DNA from: Micromussa lordhowensis
Taxonomy: Eukaryota > Cnidaria > Anthozoa > Scleractinia > Lobophylliidae
NCBI GenBank assembly: GCA_964020085.1
Contig: OZ026608.1
Coordinates: forward strand, 16,697,479-16,761,478
Direction of reading: 5' to 3'
Length of the DNA: 64,000 bases
The notes beneath the pieces are model-generated. The model saw only the letters and a list, made by a program, of their open reading frames with translations, was not told the DNA's origin and ran no database searches. The position numbers and the translations under genes were made by a program. Shown in pieces: positions 25,401-40,000 of the stretch; position 1 is the first letter of the stretch; each line of letters starts with the position of its first letter.

Positions 25401-28400
25401 GGTAGTTTTTATTATCATTTTCTTTTCACCTCTCCCCCACCTTCTGAACAGAAACGTTGGCCAGGTCGGTACTCCAATTGCAGTTGCACTGTGAGAATGT
25501 TCATTGCTTGTAGCATTATGTTGTGTTGACTAATAAGCTTTAGTAAATTCTCAGCTCCGACTATTGCATTTCTAGCTTTTTGATTGGCTAAAAAACTCCG
25601 ACTATGAGCCAATAGTCGGAGTTTTACGTCATATGGAAATTTAAAAATTTTCCCCACGAAGTTTTCAACTTCTGCCCTCTATAATGGCCGAAATAAAATT
25701 CGGCGGCAAAACCCGGTTTGAGAATTTACTAAAACAATTATTCCATTCGCCCTTGTTGGATATGAAGTGGTTATAACCAACTCGCGCTACGCGCTCGTTG
25801 GTTATTTTATCACTTCATATCCAACTCGGGCTCATGGAACAATTGTTATATGTTTCATTTGTTTCCTTCTATAGAGGAACTTGTCCTGGAGGAGAGTCCA
25901 AAGTGGAAGCTACTAGCAGACGTCTTGGACGAAATTGAGCGCGATGATGCCAAAAATGACACCAAACGTAAATTTGCATTTTTAGTGGGCTCAAATGTTC
26001 ATCAGTTAAAGCACTTTTCTTATGTTTCAATTACTATAACTAGCTCTTGTCAGCTTGGTTTAGGAAATCATCTCTCCTTACTTGTGAACTTGGTAAAAGA
26101 TACTTAACATGGCCTCAAGATGAGAATGACATGCTTAAGCCTTCAGTAGCTAGGAGATCGCATAGGCTTGATTACCAGTTCCTTTTCAGGATACGAGTTC
26201 AGGGAAGAACCGCATAGCCTGGAATCGAGAGTGCGGCGGAAGTCGAGCCAAGAGATCGCACAACAGAGATATGTGAAATAGCCACAGGTCACCAAAGGGG
26301 GAGGGGAGGGGGTATATACTGTATCCTGACTATGTAACTTGGTAGAAAATTTGAATTAGTCTGCTTATACTAGTGAGGCAAGCAAGGGCCTTGTGAGGAC
26401 TTGAGAACCAAAGCTAGGCTCTGTTCACTGGTACACGCTGAAAGCATGTTAGCATTTTGTGTGGGCTACATCATCAAGTGTTCAGTAAGTTACTGTAGTG
26501 TAACAATCTTTCAGTGAGTACAGCGTACGTACTTTGGGATATTTGATATTCAGATAAATCTACTAGCGTTCTGTCACGAATGCCGTTCTCTGATTGTCTA
26601 CGCTACTCACTATCAATTCTGTTGTAGATAGTGAGTAGTGTGGCAGTGCGCTCTTGTTAAGTGACGGCTGCGCTTCGCGTTTTCGAAGTGTCTATAAATT
26701 TATAGAGGATTTAGATAAAGTTTTAGACGACTAGTAGATTTATACTCAAACAATTAGATTTTTCGCTCGCTCGTCAACCATCGCGCGATAGAAATCTCAA
26801 GCTCACAATCCGATTGTTGAATAAAAAGTGATTGATTTATTTTTCTTGCCGTTATTTTTCAGTTGGCCCCGGTCATGTTCTGATAGCTGCTTATGACGAG
26901 AGAACATGTTCACAGCTCAGAGATGTATGTCATTAACCTTGTTAGCCAAAACTTTAAAACAGTTGTATTAACCCTCGGCACTGATCAAGCGGTCTGGGTT
27001 CGAACCCTGGCCGGGGACATTATTGTGTTGTGTTCTTGGGCAAGACACGCGGAAATAAGAGTTAAAAAGCTGGCTCAAATTTAAAATTTTGTACTGAAAT
27101 AACAGGGGGTTGTTTATGTATCAATCATGTTTTTTATGCTTCAATCTTGTTTCATATCTCGTATCAATCACTTGTCTTCACCTCTTCTTTTTTTGTCGTC
27201 TCTTCATGTAGTATCTCTGTGATGGCGGTGAAGCTGTGCTTAAACGCCTTTACAACAAGTTGCTTAAGAATCCAGCAACAGTGGCTGAAACTACAGAGAC
27301 AGGTACTGGTTGCGTTCCTTCCAATTTTCAAATTTCTTAAAATTTCACGACTTCCAGTCTCGATATTCTTAGAACATAAAAAAGAGTGTATAATTATAAT
27401 AATAAATATTAAAAAGTATTTGTATAGCACCAAATCCACTTATTTTCCATGGCGCTTTACATTAGAGAAAGAGGGAAAAATAGGAATAAACCTAGTTAAA
27501 ATTCTACGATGGTTTCATCTCGAGAAACAGCACTAGAATATAGGAAGCCATTACAGTGACCCACGTAGAGAGAGAGAAAAAAAAAATTAAAGTTGATAAA
27601 TATGATGATTATGTTTAAAAAAACATATTTATAATCATCTAAAAATTAGAAGAGTTCAAAAGCTTGTTTAGAAAGATATGTTTTTAAAGGTCTTTTAAAA
27701 CTGTCTAGATCTTAGTTCGAGTGGGATCGAGTTTCATAGTCTTGGTGCCGCCACAGCAAACTTTCTCTCGCCATAAGTCTTTAGTCTCGCTTTCGTGGTC
27801 GCCAGAAGATGTTGAGAAGACGATCTTAGTGTCCGTTGAGAAGTGTGAAAATTAAGTATGTCACTGATGTAGCAAGGCGCTGCTCCACTGAGAGCTTTGT
27901 AGACCAGTAAAAGAATTTTATAAACTATACGGCTATTGATGTAGCCACTTTCCCTTTTGTTTTCCCCGAAATAAACAGTATTATTGCTCTTTAATTAAAA
28001 ACTTTATTTTTATTCTCTCTCCACGTGGACCAGTCTAATGGCTTCCTATACTCGAGTGCTATTTCCGAGAAGAAAAGAAATGTGTATTTATGTATTTTTT
28101 TCTTCGTTCGTTACGTTCAACCTCGTTCCCAGGCTCTTTTTCTCCCCAGTCACTGGGGAGAGAGTCCGGGAACGAGATTGCGTCACGTTAGTCGTTCTGG
28201 GTCGAGGCAAAAAAACTTAAGACCACTGCCACAAAGTAACAATACTGTTTTCGTGACTTGCCTCTCACTGTTATTTTCTGTAGCTTCTTTCAGTGGTGAG
28301 ATTGTGCGAGGTGATACTGCTGCAGACATCGCTGACAGAACGGTAAGCTTACAGAGAATTCACCGCCCGCTAAAATTTGAAGTTGTTTTTGCCGGGCAAA

Positions 28401-31400
28401 ATGTCTCGTAATTTATCGGCAAATTTTATCAACGTTTAATATCAGTAAACCGCGGAAAAAACTTTTCCTTTCCTTACAATTTTGACGACGCGTACTAAAA
28501 CGCCGTAACGACTTAGCAACGATTTCAAATTAACTCTATTTGCATTTGACGCGCCTTAGTCATTTAAAGCCGTTTCGTAGCACAGTGACAACATACGAGA
28601 GATATAATATTCAAAGTATCATACTAACATTTTCTTCTCAGTCCGTGCTGTAAGTTCATTAATGACCCTTCTTTTTTTTCCTCTTTGGTTTATAGCCACC
28701 TAAGGAAATTAAGTTTAGCTGTTGTAACCGCTGCTATGCCATTGCATTTATGAAATTGTTAATTTATTTGAATTGCACTCCAAAAGGATCGGGGATTTAC
28801 ATCCCTGAGTCGGTGACTGACGACGAGCACTCCCCCAACCCCCACCCCTACGAGTAGTACCTCTTTCGCTTAGTCTGTCAAGCGAGACCGTAAGTAAACC
28901 GCGAGGAAAAAATGGCCGCGCGAAGTCTTGAGGTGACAGACTAAGCGAACGAGGGACAACACGTAGTCTATTTCATTTTAAGTATTTATTTTTTGTAATC
29001 AAATATTCCGTTCCAATTTGCCAGGATTTGCCATCATCGCGTAAACGTAAACCAAAAACTAAGGCTGGGGGAAAGGGGAAAACGAAAGGGAAAGTTGCTG
29101 TATCAAAGAAAACTGCACCCACAGACGACTCAAACGATGGGTACGTTTTAATTGTTGTTTTTCTTATCTTCTGGCCTTCGTTCATTCATTCGTTCGTTTT
29201 TACGTTCGTTCGTTCGTTCTTTCCTTCCTTCGTTCTTTCGTTCTTTCGTTCTTTCGTTCTTTCGTGCTTTCGTGCTTTCGTTCTTTCGTTCTTTCGTTCT
29301 TTCGTTCTTTCGTTCTTTCGTTCTTTCGTTCTTTCGTTCTTTCGTTCTTTCGTTCTTTCGTTCTTTCGTTCTTTCGTTCTTTCGTTCTTTCGTTCTTTCG
29401 TTCTTTCGTTCTTTCGTTCTTTCGTTCTTTCGTTCTTTCGTTCTTTCGTTCTTTCGTTCTTTCGTGCTTTCGTGCTTTCGTGCTTTCGTGCTTTCGTGCT
29501 TTCGTGCTTTCGTGCTTTCGTGCTTTCGTTCTTTCGTTCTTTCGTGCTTTCGTGCTTTCGTGCTTTCGTTCTTTCGTTCTTTCGTTCTTTCGTTCTTTCG
29601 TTCTTTCGTTCTTTCGTTCGTTCGTTCGTTCGTTCGTTTGTTCGTTTGTTCTTTCGTTCGTTCGTTTGTTCGTTTGTTCTTTCGTTCGTTCGTTTGATCG
29701 TTCTTACTTTCGTTCGTTCGTACGTTCGTTCTTTTATTCGTTCGTTCGGTCGGTCGCTCGTTTTCCCATCCTTTCGTTTGTTTCTATACTCTTTCGTTTG
29801 TCCCTTGCTTCCTTCATGAATTTCTTAATTTTTCCCTCTTTTATGTTAGAACCAATGCACCGACAACACAACCATTTAAAGGTATGTTTCCAGTTGTTTT
29901 AATTTATGTCAGCCTATGTGTATCCTATGTAAGATAGCAAGGAAACAGTTTTCTTGTTGTATATCATATTAAATGGAAATCGCGAATTCAGGGCCCGAAG
30001 TTAACTTTTTATTCCACTCCCAAAGTATTGCTTGTAAGATTTTTTCCACTAGCAAACTGGTGAGACCACTAGTAAATTCTTTCCAAATGTTCGGGGGACA
30101 TGGATGATTCTAACTCGCAAACGTTTGCTAGTGGATTTTTTTCTCACTCGTAGATTATCAAAATCACTCGCATTTTGTGAGTTTGCGAGCGTTAATTTCC
30201 ATCGCGGATCAGACAATATGCTAGCGGTAGCCTGCACTATAGACCCATAGATGAGAAGTAGCAATGGTCGACGTTGTATCATGCAGTGTATGTAGAGTCG
30301 CGGCAAACAAAATAACTCTTACGTTTAATGTAATCGACCGTTGCATCTTAGTTTCCACATACATGTACACTGCGCATACATTACGCCTGCTTACATAAAT
30401 AGCGAAAACAATTCCTTATATTCTAATCACACTGAACCGATTATAAAATATTTTGTAACTAATCTAATTAATCACAAAACAACAGAATAGGAGCGGGCAT
30501 CTCGTTTATTGATGTAGCGAGCGTAAAGCGTTCCAAAAAACAGCGTTACAGTTTACAAACTCGGAGAAAATTACAACAGTGAAAAAAAAAACTAGGGTTG
30601 ATAGAGATGCCTCGAATGGCTCTTGCATAACTTAACAAACCTTAAATAGTGTACTAGTGTACTAGCCCCTTGGGACAGCTACAAGCACGCTGAAAATACT
30701 TCAGCAGTATTATGCAACCTAATATACATACCCTTGTGAAACCAACAAAACGTTACAAAATATGTTTTCACGTGGTTGGTTCCTAATGCATGCCACACGT
30801 GCGGAATAAGTCACGACACTACAGTCTGTCACAAAATTTAGAAGAAGACGGTCTTATTGTTTTAGTAGATGGAGGATTTTTTCATCTTTTTAGGCCCCAT
30901 GCATGCATCCACTCTACACCGGAGGAATTTTAAAATGGAGTGTGGACGGAAGGCCTTACCGTAGAAATAAAGCTGCGTTTTCAAATTTCTCCGGTGTAAT
31001 GTGGACGCTGCCGAAGTCAGCAGAGTACCCTGCTAAGGTCATAAAGAAGATGGTGATTTTTTTTTCTGGCCGTCTTCTATAACCAGTTTCGACAACCCTG
31101 TGGAAACAGATATATGTTCTAGTCGTGAAGGCGAACGTAGCGCAACTGTAGACTTGTGGCTGTGATTTCGACTGCGTTGTAATTTCTTAGTTGTGTTTCT
31201 CTCTCTCTGAAAGGGTCAAGATCAAATGTTATCTTAAGGGTAAGTCTGTGACTGTCTTCAAATTTCCTCTTTACATTGCGATCAGGGGCCGTGCGCCGTA
31301 TATTATATATAGCATTAGTGCAAGTTAAGTTAAGTCTTGGGAAGAATAAAAGTGTCGAAGGAGGTGTATTCAGGACTAAAATAACAACAACTCACAGCAG

Positions 31401-32831
31401 CAACAACAATTTAAGCCTAAAAAGTCCTTGGACTTTGCAAGAAGACTGCCAGTTCAACTGTTTTAGCAAACAGAAAGTACACCTAAGTGTTCAACTCTCC
31501 GATGCAGATGTAAATATCAACTTCAATGCAATGATTCGTGGCGTGGGTTTACATATTCAAGCGCGTTGGAGTCTTACAATTCCAGGGTTACACAGGCCAA
31601 AAAACTGTCGGGGAAACATAAAACTCTTCGATGTCAGCGAAAGTCAGGGAATTATATTTTGAGCCGGGAAAAGTTAAAATATTGAATAAAAGTCAAGAAA
31701 ACGCCAGGAAAGTAAGACAGATTTTGAGAAGGTATTTCTCTGGCAAGCATGAATACTCTATTGAAGAAATAAAAAATTCGAGCTGTCGTTGTTTTTGGTG
31801 ATTTTGGTAATCGTATCAATTTATAGCTATACAGTACTTATTTTTACGGTATAACGGCGAAAGACACTACTCAAGAATCAGGAAAGACGTGATTGAGTAG
31901 TCTTTAAACTAGTATTAGGACCGTACTGGGGAAATGTATAAACAGTAGCCTCCAACTTGGCGCGAAAATATGCTCGGATATTTCTCCGCGGACATTATCT
32001 GTTCCGAGATACGACCAGTTTTCCGAGATCGTAGCTCGATGAAACTGTAAGCTTTGAGGACCACATAAATGGCTGCCAATTTCAAATTCTTTTGTAGGCA
32101 TTTAAAATAGCCTCACTAACCTCGCTTGAGAGTAAAGATTATTTTGAATTATCAATCCAAAAACGAGGTTAGTAAGGCTAATTTTAATACTTACAAAAGA
32201 ATTTATAATTGGCAGCCTTTTATGAAAAGGTCTATAACGTCCAAGGAGAAATATTCGGGATATTTTCGCGCCAAATAGAGGCTATTGTGTTAATTATCCT
32301 TCAAATATTTTTCGCAATACGCGCACTTGAAAATTGGGTAATATCCTTGGATATTCTTCAGTTTTAGCTGATGCGTCACGTGATGCGTTTAGACCAGTGG
32401 TGTGCGAGCGAAAATATTTCGTGGATTATGATAAACAACAAGAAGGTGTTTTTTGATTCAACTTATAGCAAGGCGATGATGCAAAGAAGAAATCAGAAGA
32501 TGATTCCTCTCCAGTAACACTGTTGACCTCGCGTGTGATTGTTGTTCATCCTTTGACGGGATGCAGGTAAATAGGGGGAATCTTATTTACCTTATGAGCA
32601 TAAGCGATTTAGTTTTAGATCAAGCTACAAAAGTACCAGTTCTGGATTTTGAAAGTTGCACAACTCGATTAACCGTTTCAAGGAATTTGAGCCCGATGTA
32701 TTGAGTACTTTTTGTGCGACGTGGGTTCAAAAACCTTTTCATAGCTTCAGCGCGATTATTTACAGGTATCCATCAATGAAATATGTCTTGAATGCTCTCT
32801 CTCTCTTCGGAGTGATTCTCGTGGCAGTGTC

Positions 32832-32865
<34 letters not shown>

Positions 32866-34006
32866 GTAAGTTGAACCGCACTTTGTCAGAGCGTTCTCTT
32901 CCTTTTGTCTCCTGTTAGTGATCGCTACAGTCTGTTGAGGACGCTTTGTGAAGTAGAACCACGGTATGTTGTGCTCTATGATGCGCAGATGCAGTTTATT
33001 CGTCAGCTAGAGGTTAGTTTTGTTCTCGGTTCGCATGTGTAGTTCCGCAGTTTTGTGAAGTGTTAACATTGTCATTCTCGTAGTAGAGAGACGAAGTGGA
33101 GAAACGATTATTGCGGTGGATTCCAAATCTATAATCATGGACAAAGTCTTGGGACAAATTTGCACTTTTGGTGCTTTTTCGCACATGCCAGACCCGAATA
33201 CAACTTCACCTGCCTAACCTCGTCCCCTACCCCGCATACAATGTTGAAAACTAGTACCTGCAATTTTTCCTGAATTTCAACATCGTATTGGGTGGGGGAG
33301 GGCAACAGCAACTCGTTTTTTTAAAGGATAGCAGCACATTTTTTCAAACTTCAGTTGTAAAACACAGATAATTCGTTACATCACATAAGTGTCCCATGGA
33401 CCTTTGTCCACGATTGTAGAATCGTGATATCCTGGATCTAGCATTCCCGGAGTCGTTAGTTTGCGTTATGTGGCAAAACACTTTACTCACACGGTGTCTA
33501 GCGAGTATACATGGGTATCGGAAGGTTGCCAGGGCAACTTGCCAAAAGTTCGTAGCAGGGGGAAAGTCGGGGGAGGGGAGGGGAGGGGGACCTGCTTCAC
33601 GCGATGGGAACAGATTTAGGGTCAGACATACTTGAAGACATACTTTACTAATTTTCTAATTTTTTTTTCTAAGGTAACCATTCAGAGTCTTTGCAACTTT
33701 TCTCTTATAAAAAAAAAACTTGATTGCTTTCTTTGTTTTCAGGTTTACAAGGCTTCAAGACCTGGAATTCCTTTTCGAGTGTATTTCTTAATCTACACTG
33801 GCTCTGTCGAGGAGCAGGTATTAGCAACTTTGATTGTAAGACACCAAGGTCCGATTAAACAAGAATGGGTGTTGAAGAATTAGATAATTTGGTTTTATCA
33901 AGTGAGTTGATTATGTGAATTAAAGAGATTCGAAAGCTTACTATGGCCAATTCACATTATCAACTCACTTGATAAAACCAAATTATCTTGTTATACTCCC
34001 CATCGA

Positions 34007-34043
<37 letters not shown>

Positions 34044-37000
34044 ATTTATTTATTGAGGAATTACTTTAGGGTGTAATGCGTTTATCTTCTCCGCGTTGTC
34101 ATACACGTTGAAAGCTCAATTGAGTTTTCCTCTTTTAAAAAGGAAGTTTTTATTGGAACATGCATAATTTACAACACTACCTAGCATTACTTGCAATAAT
34201 AACATTACTTACAACACTTATATTTCCTACAATAATAACATTACTTGCAATAGTGAAATAGCTCACAAAACCCTAACATTGCTGGCGATACTAACTCTAC
34301 TTACGATTCTAACATTGCTCACAAACTATTGATACCTTTCATTGCTCACTTACTGGTAATATCGTATCACGCTTGAAGTTAACTAACATTACGTTGCTTC
34401 ATCGTCTTGGCAAAATATCAACAGACAGTGCTATTCAAACAATGAAAAAAAAAAAGTTCAATAGAGTTAACGTCAAGCGAGCAAGACGCCATGTCGAATC
34501 TCATTAAAATTTAACCTGATTCATATTCGCTATGAACGCCCGAAAGAGGACGAGATGGAGAGAAGTGCTTTCTTAAAGTGAAGTGCCAGGTTTTTAAAGA
34601 GTCTTTATTGTTTCCAACTGTTATTGTACACGTGCCGCCGGAAGACCGAAAGAAATTCGCCGTTCAACGTTCGATGTGTGGCAGAACGACCTGGCAGCAG
34701 AAACTCTGTTATGTTGTAGCGAGAAGCTGTCCGTTTTGCTTTGCTGTGTGTTTCGATGCATTTACTCCCTTTGTTTTTGTACCTCTCCATTCAGTGTTAG
34801 GCCTGTCCTTCTAGTTTCTAGTATTGTCTTGACTTACCTTACCTTTGCGTAGCCTTTTTACCTTCTACTCGCGGTTTTTACTGATCATGGTTTGCTATAT
34901 TTTCATCATTACTTTAATTTTAAATATCTAGTGCAATTTAGAATTAGTTTTTTGTTATGGTCATATAGCGTGCTTTTTCGGTGCTAACCTCTTTTTTTTA
35001 TTATATTGCAAGCGAGCAAGCAAGATAAACCAAATCACATGCTGTGGTTGGCAAGACGAGGCCATCTTGCCTGCTCAAGATTGTCCGCTCTGTCCTGCCA
35101 TCTTTGACCTCACTGGGCCAATAACCCAAGTTACATATATTTCTGTTTCAGAAATACCTAACAACTCTTCGAAAAGAAAAAGAAGCATTTGAGATGTTGA
35201 TCAAAAACAAAGGAGTATGTTCGTGTTCTTCTGTTTTATTTTAACTTTCAACGTTTTGTCAACCATGGGCGCTTTCCATTGAACTAAATATTCCGAAAAT
35301 TTTGAGACAGGGACAAATGGTAAGTAAATTTCCGGGGAAAGTTTCCAGAAAATCCAAAAATTGATGAATTTTCGAAAAGTATCATTCAATTCGGGGAAGA
35401 AACTGTCAAATGAAACCGAAATTACCTGATAAAAATTTCCGAAAATGTTTGTATACTTTGCAAGTTTGTCCTCGTTACCTGGAATTCTGGAAAATGCTGT
35501 TCCATTCGCCACTGTAAATTTTCGGAAATGCAATCCGGAATTTTTGGTGGAATGGAAAGCCCCCCGTATGCTCAAGGAATAAACGAAAATGAGAAAAGTG
35601 ATGGAGTGGTTAGGGCGCCGGACTTAAAAACCGGAAGTCCCGCTCTGACCACTGGAGTTGTTTCTCGGTAGACCCCAGTTTAACTCCTCGGTCATGCTGG
35701 TAAATAGAGAACTGGTCTGCCTCCCGCCAGTTTGGATTTATCATGCACTGATTAGGCTATGGACCCATGAATTTCAAATTTTTATATGCCCAAGTTTAGT
35801 TGATAGAACTGTAATGTAAGTAGCAATGGTTATTGATGGTTTCATATGCTATCGCGTTTTTGTTTGTGTCTTGATTTTATTGTGTGTGCTTTCCCTCTGC
35901 CAGACCATGGTGGTCCCGGAAGAACGTGAAGGAAAGACAGGCGCAGCCATGATGTTGAGCCGAGACCCATCCAAGGCGACTGATGCTGTAAGCACCAGGA
36001 AGGCGGGAGCTCAGGATGAACGAAATAAGACACCTAGAAAGGTCCTTTTCCCATTTAAGTCTCAAAACTCACAGTAAAGCTGGGATACATAACCTAAGAA
36101 AACAGGAGGGAACATTTTAGGCCCAATCAAACCACACTTGCGCACTGGTAGGGTATTGATAACTTGTATACGGGTGGCAATGTTATCTTGGCCCAACTAA
36201 CAATTCTAGCACATTGTAAAAAGGCCTTTGATGTGCATGATACCATTTTTGGTGGAGGCGTGGTTGCCTAATGGTTAGCGCTCGCGCCTCCAGATCGAAC
36301 GGTCTAGGTTCTAGTCCTAGCTGCGGGGACATGGTGTTGTGTTTTGGGCAAGACACGTTACTCTCACAGTGCCTCTCTCCACCCAGGTGTATAAATGGGT
36401 ACCGGTGAGTTTAATGTGGGGGTAGCCCTGCGGTGGACTAGAAATAGGTAGAAATACCCATTGTGGTCTCATGCTACAGAAACTGGGATAAGCTCAAGCC
36501 TGATGGGCCACTTGGCTCGTATGCAGACTTAACCTTAAGTATACATTTTTTGTTGTTGTTGTTGTAGGTCATTGTCGACATGCGTGAGTTTCGCAGTGAG
36601 CTTCCTTCTTTGATACATCGGCGAGGAATTGATGTAGAACCTGTCACATTGGAGGTTGGTACTCATCTCTAGTCTGTCCACAAACCTCTATTTCGTCGTT
36701 AATTCGTCGAGATCGCAAGAAAAAATGTTGACCACAGGGGATGTGAAAGAGCCAAAGAGCAACGGGGTGGGGAAAAATGGCAGGGGAAAAACCATCCGTG
36801 AAAAAAAGCCTGACTTAGCTTTCTTCTCTTTTTGAGATATTGCTTAAAGAGAAACCAAAGGTCTCCCAGTTTCATTGCCTTGGCTCTTTTATACGATATT
36901 GTGAAACGACATTATTTGAAGACTTTTGTATTGGAATGTTTACGAACGTATTCATCTGCTAGAAATACGGAAAGAGAATACGGTAAAAACTCTCGCTTCT

Positions 37001-40000
37001 TTTTTGTATTTCTGATGTTACTATGAGGTTTAGGCCATTTTACTGCGATTGCAACGAGTTGTAGCTTCACTGGTGTCCTCTCTATATATCTAAAGCTTGC
37101 TGAAATCACTTCAAGCAACGCCTTATGAAATATGTCGAACACTAAAGACCGTGTTTGATCATATTTTCAACCACCAAAAAGAGTGTTGAAAATACTTCGG
37201 GATGTTTGGAAATGTGGTCAAACACGGTCTCCATTGGCTGATTCATCTTCTCAATCATAACTAAGGATAAAACTGAGGGATAGTTTTATTACATTAGGAT
37301 CAAATTTTCAAATTTAAAGGTGATGAATTATTGATTTGAGAAATATATGGAAACAATGAGTTCACCTTTGAGATGGAACAAGGCGCAAGGGGAACGTAAC
37401 ATAAAATGACTTTATCCATAAGATGGCCGCTGTATCTTTGAACCTAGTCCAACTATCATTGAGGTTATGTTATCAATATTCGTAGGTTGGAGACTACATT
37501 CTCACTCCAGATATGTGTGTTGAACGAAAGAGCATCGGCGATTTGATAGGCTCTCTAAACAATGGAAGGCTGTGAGTTTTGTAATTGTACGTCGATCTAT
37601 TTAACAAATAGATTCCATGTTGCTGTGCATCTGTCGAGTAATAGATCACAAATGATCTCAAAATGTGGTAAGATGACAAAAAAGTGTCCGAAAATTACAA
37701 TTGGAGTGACCTTAAGAAAAAGTCTTATTCTTGAGGTCGCGAAAAAGAAGACCAACAGACCTTTTTTAACTTAAGAACATAACTTCAAGACGCATTTTGG
37801 TATTATTTGAAGCCATGTCATCGAAATAGCGTCCAACTATCGGTTCATTTATTATTATGATGCAAATTGTATAATTTGAAATATCTTTGCGATCTACTTG
37901 AGATCAAACAAACATTTTTTTTTATTCTTGTTTATTGTACTTGCCATACTCCACAATTTAAGGCATTGGTATCAACTTTTCAATATCACATCTGATTTGC
38001 GCAAAATTATGTTTTACCGATTATCAATGTTTTGGTTTATGATATCGTTTCCATGGAAATATCGATAGGCTTGAGAAATACATTATACCAAACTTCAATC
38101 CATTTACAAATTACTGGTGTAATTTTCATATCGATCCGATTAAGGGAAGACTGTTAAAAAGCTGAATGAAAATGCTTGCTATGGTCCAGAAAAAACTGTA
38201 TCGAGACACCTTAGCCAAAAACCTGACTTTGCTTACTTTCTTCGTGGTCTTTTGTGGTTGTTTTACTATTAAAATTTCTTGGCAACATAGGTTTCTATGA
38301 ATGAATGAATGAATGCATGCATTCATGCATGCATGCACATGCATGCATAAGATACCTTGACATCTTATTGTGTGATTTCCCTAACCAGTACATGTAGTAT
38401 TAAAACGAGGTACATGTATTTCAAAGTCACAGGTTGTTTACCATTTACTCGGAGAAACCGGTTGGTCGACCGTTGTAGTAAATGGGACGCGTTAAATACC
38501 GAATAGAAATTTCCACGGGGATGCGCTCGTTCCATTACCACGATTTTTTCCCGGAGGGTGTCCCGGAGGGTAGGATCAAAGGCGATCCAACCCAAAGGGC
38601 CTGGAACTAGTAAAAATTAGCGAATGGAACGCACATTTTCCATTTGGAAATTCGTCTGGGAATTTTGGTCTACCTATCAAGAAATCCCGTTGTCTCGAGA
38701 AAATTACCGTTCGGGGAGAAAAAAATCAATCTTTCTATACATTCCATCCGAAATTTCCGGAATTTTTGGGTAAATGGTCAACAAACACAGTTTCTGAGAC
38801 AGTATTGAGAGTTCTTAGTTTAGATAGTGGAGATAGGCAGCTTAGAACAAGACTGTTTTTAACCTTATTCATATATATATAACTGCACGATTCAACATGC
38901 CTGCAATCTCAGTACTATATTAGAATTTGTACTGTAAATGTAAAGTAGTAGTAGTGTAAATGTTAAGTAAAACAGGATGGGTTTACAAACTTGAAAGCTA
39001 CGTTAGAAAGGACTGCTTGCAATTCAGTTAGTTGACAACTATTTCATCGAGAAAAGGAACTCTGTTAAACGCAGGTAAAAAATATTAATTGTATGTCAGA
39101 CAATAAGGAGAATTGACATGGAGATCTTTGGAGTGAAAGAGTTAATGTGAATATTAGAGTCTTGGAAAAATCAATCTGAAAAGTCCTGGAAATGTTTTTT
39201 TCTGAAAAAGGGTACGAACCCTGGATTAGCCTTGCACGAACCCACTTAGTTACTTTACGGAAATCAATTACCGGTGAAATTGATTGCCGTTTTTACATTT
39301 ATGAGTCGTTGTTGTTATTTTTCTAATTTTGTTGTTTTTCGTTTTCAATCCCTGTTTGTTTAGGTACAACCAGGCTGTTGCAATGACTAGATTTTACAAA
39401 AGACCCTTTCTCTTAATTGAGTTCGACCCCAACAAGTCGTTTTCACTGCAGGTTAGCGTCCCTTAAGGTTCTATCTACTTGAGCTCTGGGCAATTTTTCT
39501 TGCATTCTCTCTTGTATGTTGGAAAACGTAGGCATGGATCCTACTTTGTAAAACGCTCGATGCAACAAAAACGTTGGAAGGCATGTCTAGGAGGTGTTAC
39601 ACTACGCAACGTTATGTGCAATTGGTCTCTTACGCCGCAACACAAATTTTCAGAGAAGTTGCAATATATTTTTAAACATGGATTTTTCTGCGTGAAGATG
39701 TGCAGTTTTCCTAAATGGACGACTACACACAAGCTACGCATGCGTGCAAAGCACTTAAGAACACGTCTCGCCCTTTGAGGTTACTCCAAACCTTCGCGGG
39801 TGTCCTCCAGAAAAAAAATCGTACGCGCCCTGTTTAAAGGAAACCCCCACAAACTACATATCAATAGAAACGTCATGAAATGTAGAATGCAATGAAGTTG
39901 TACTCTCTTTTGCCGATAGCTTTCGTTAGGCGGCAGAAGCCGTTAACGGTAAAACGACCGACTGAAATTCTGGCGAATTAATCGGTTATCAAATGCGATC

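Noticed and set aside
29028..29902. Long open frames with FVLSFFRS repeats
   Set aside because: They are translations of the (TTCGTTCT)n array, open in all three frames; not genes.
34578..34814. 78-residue open frame in ERCC4 intron 23
   Set aside because: No recognised domain and no evidence of splicing or promoter; likely chance or an unidentified repeat.
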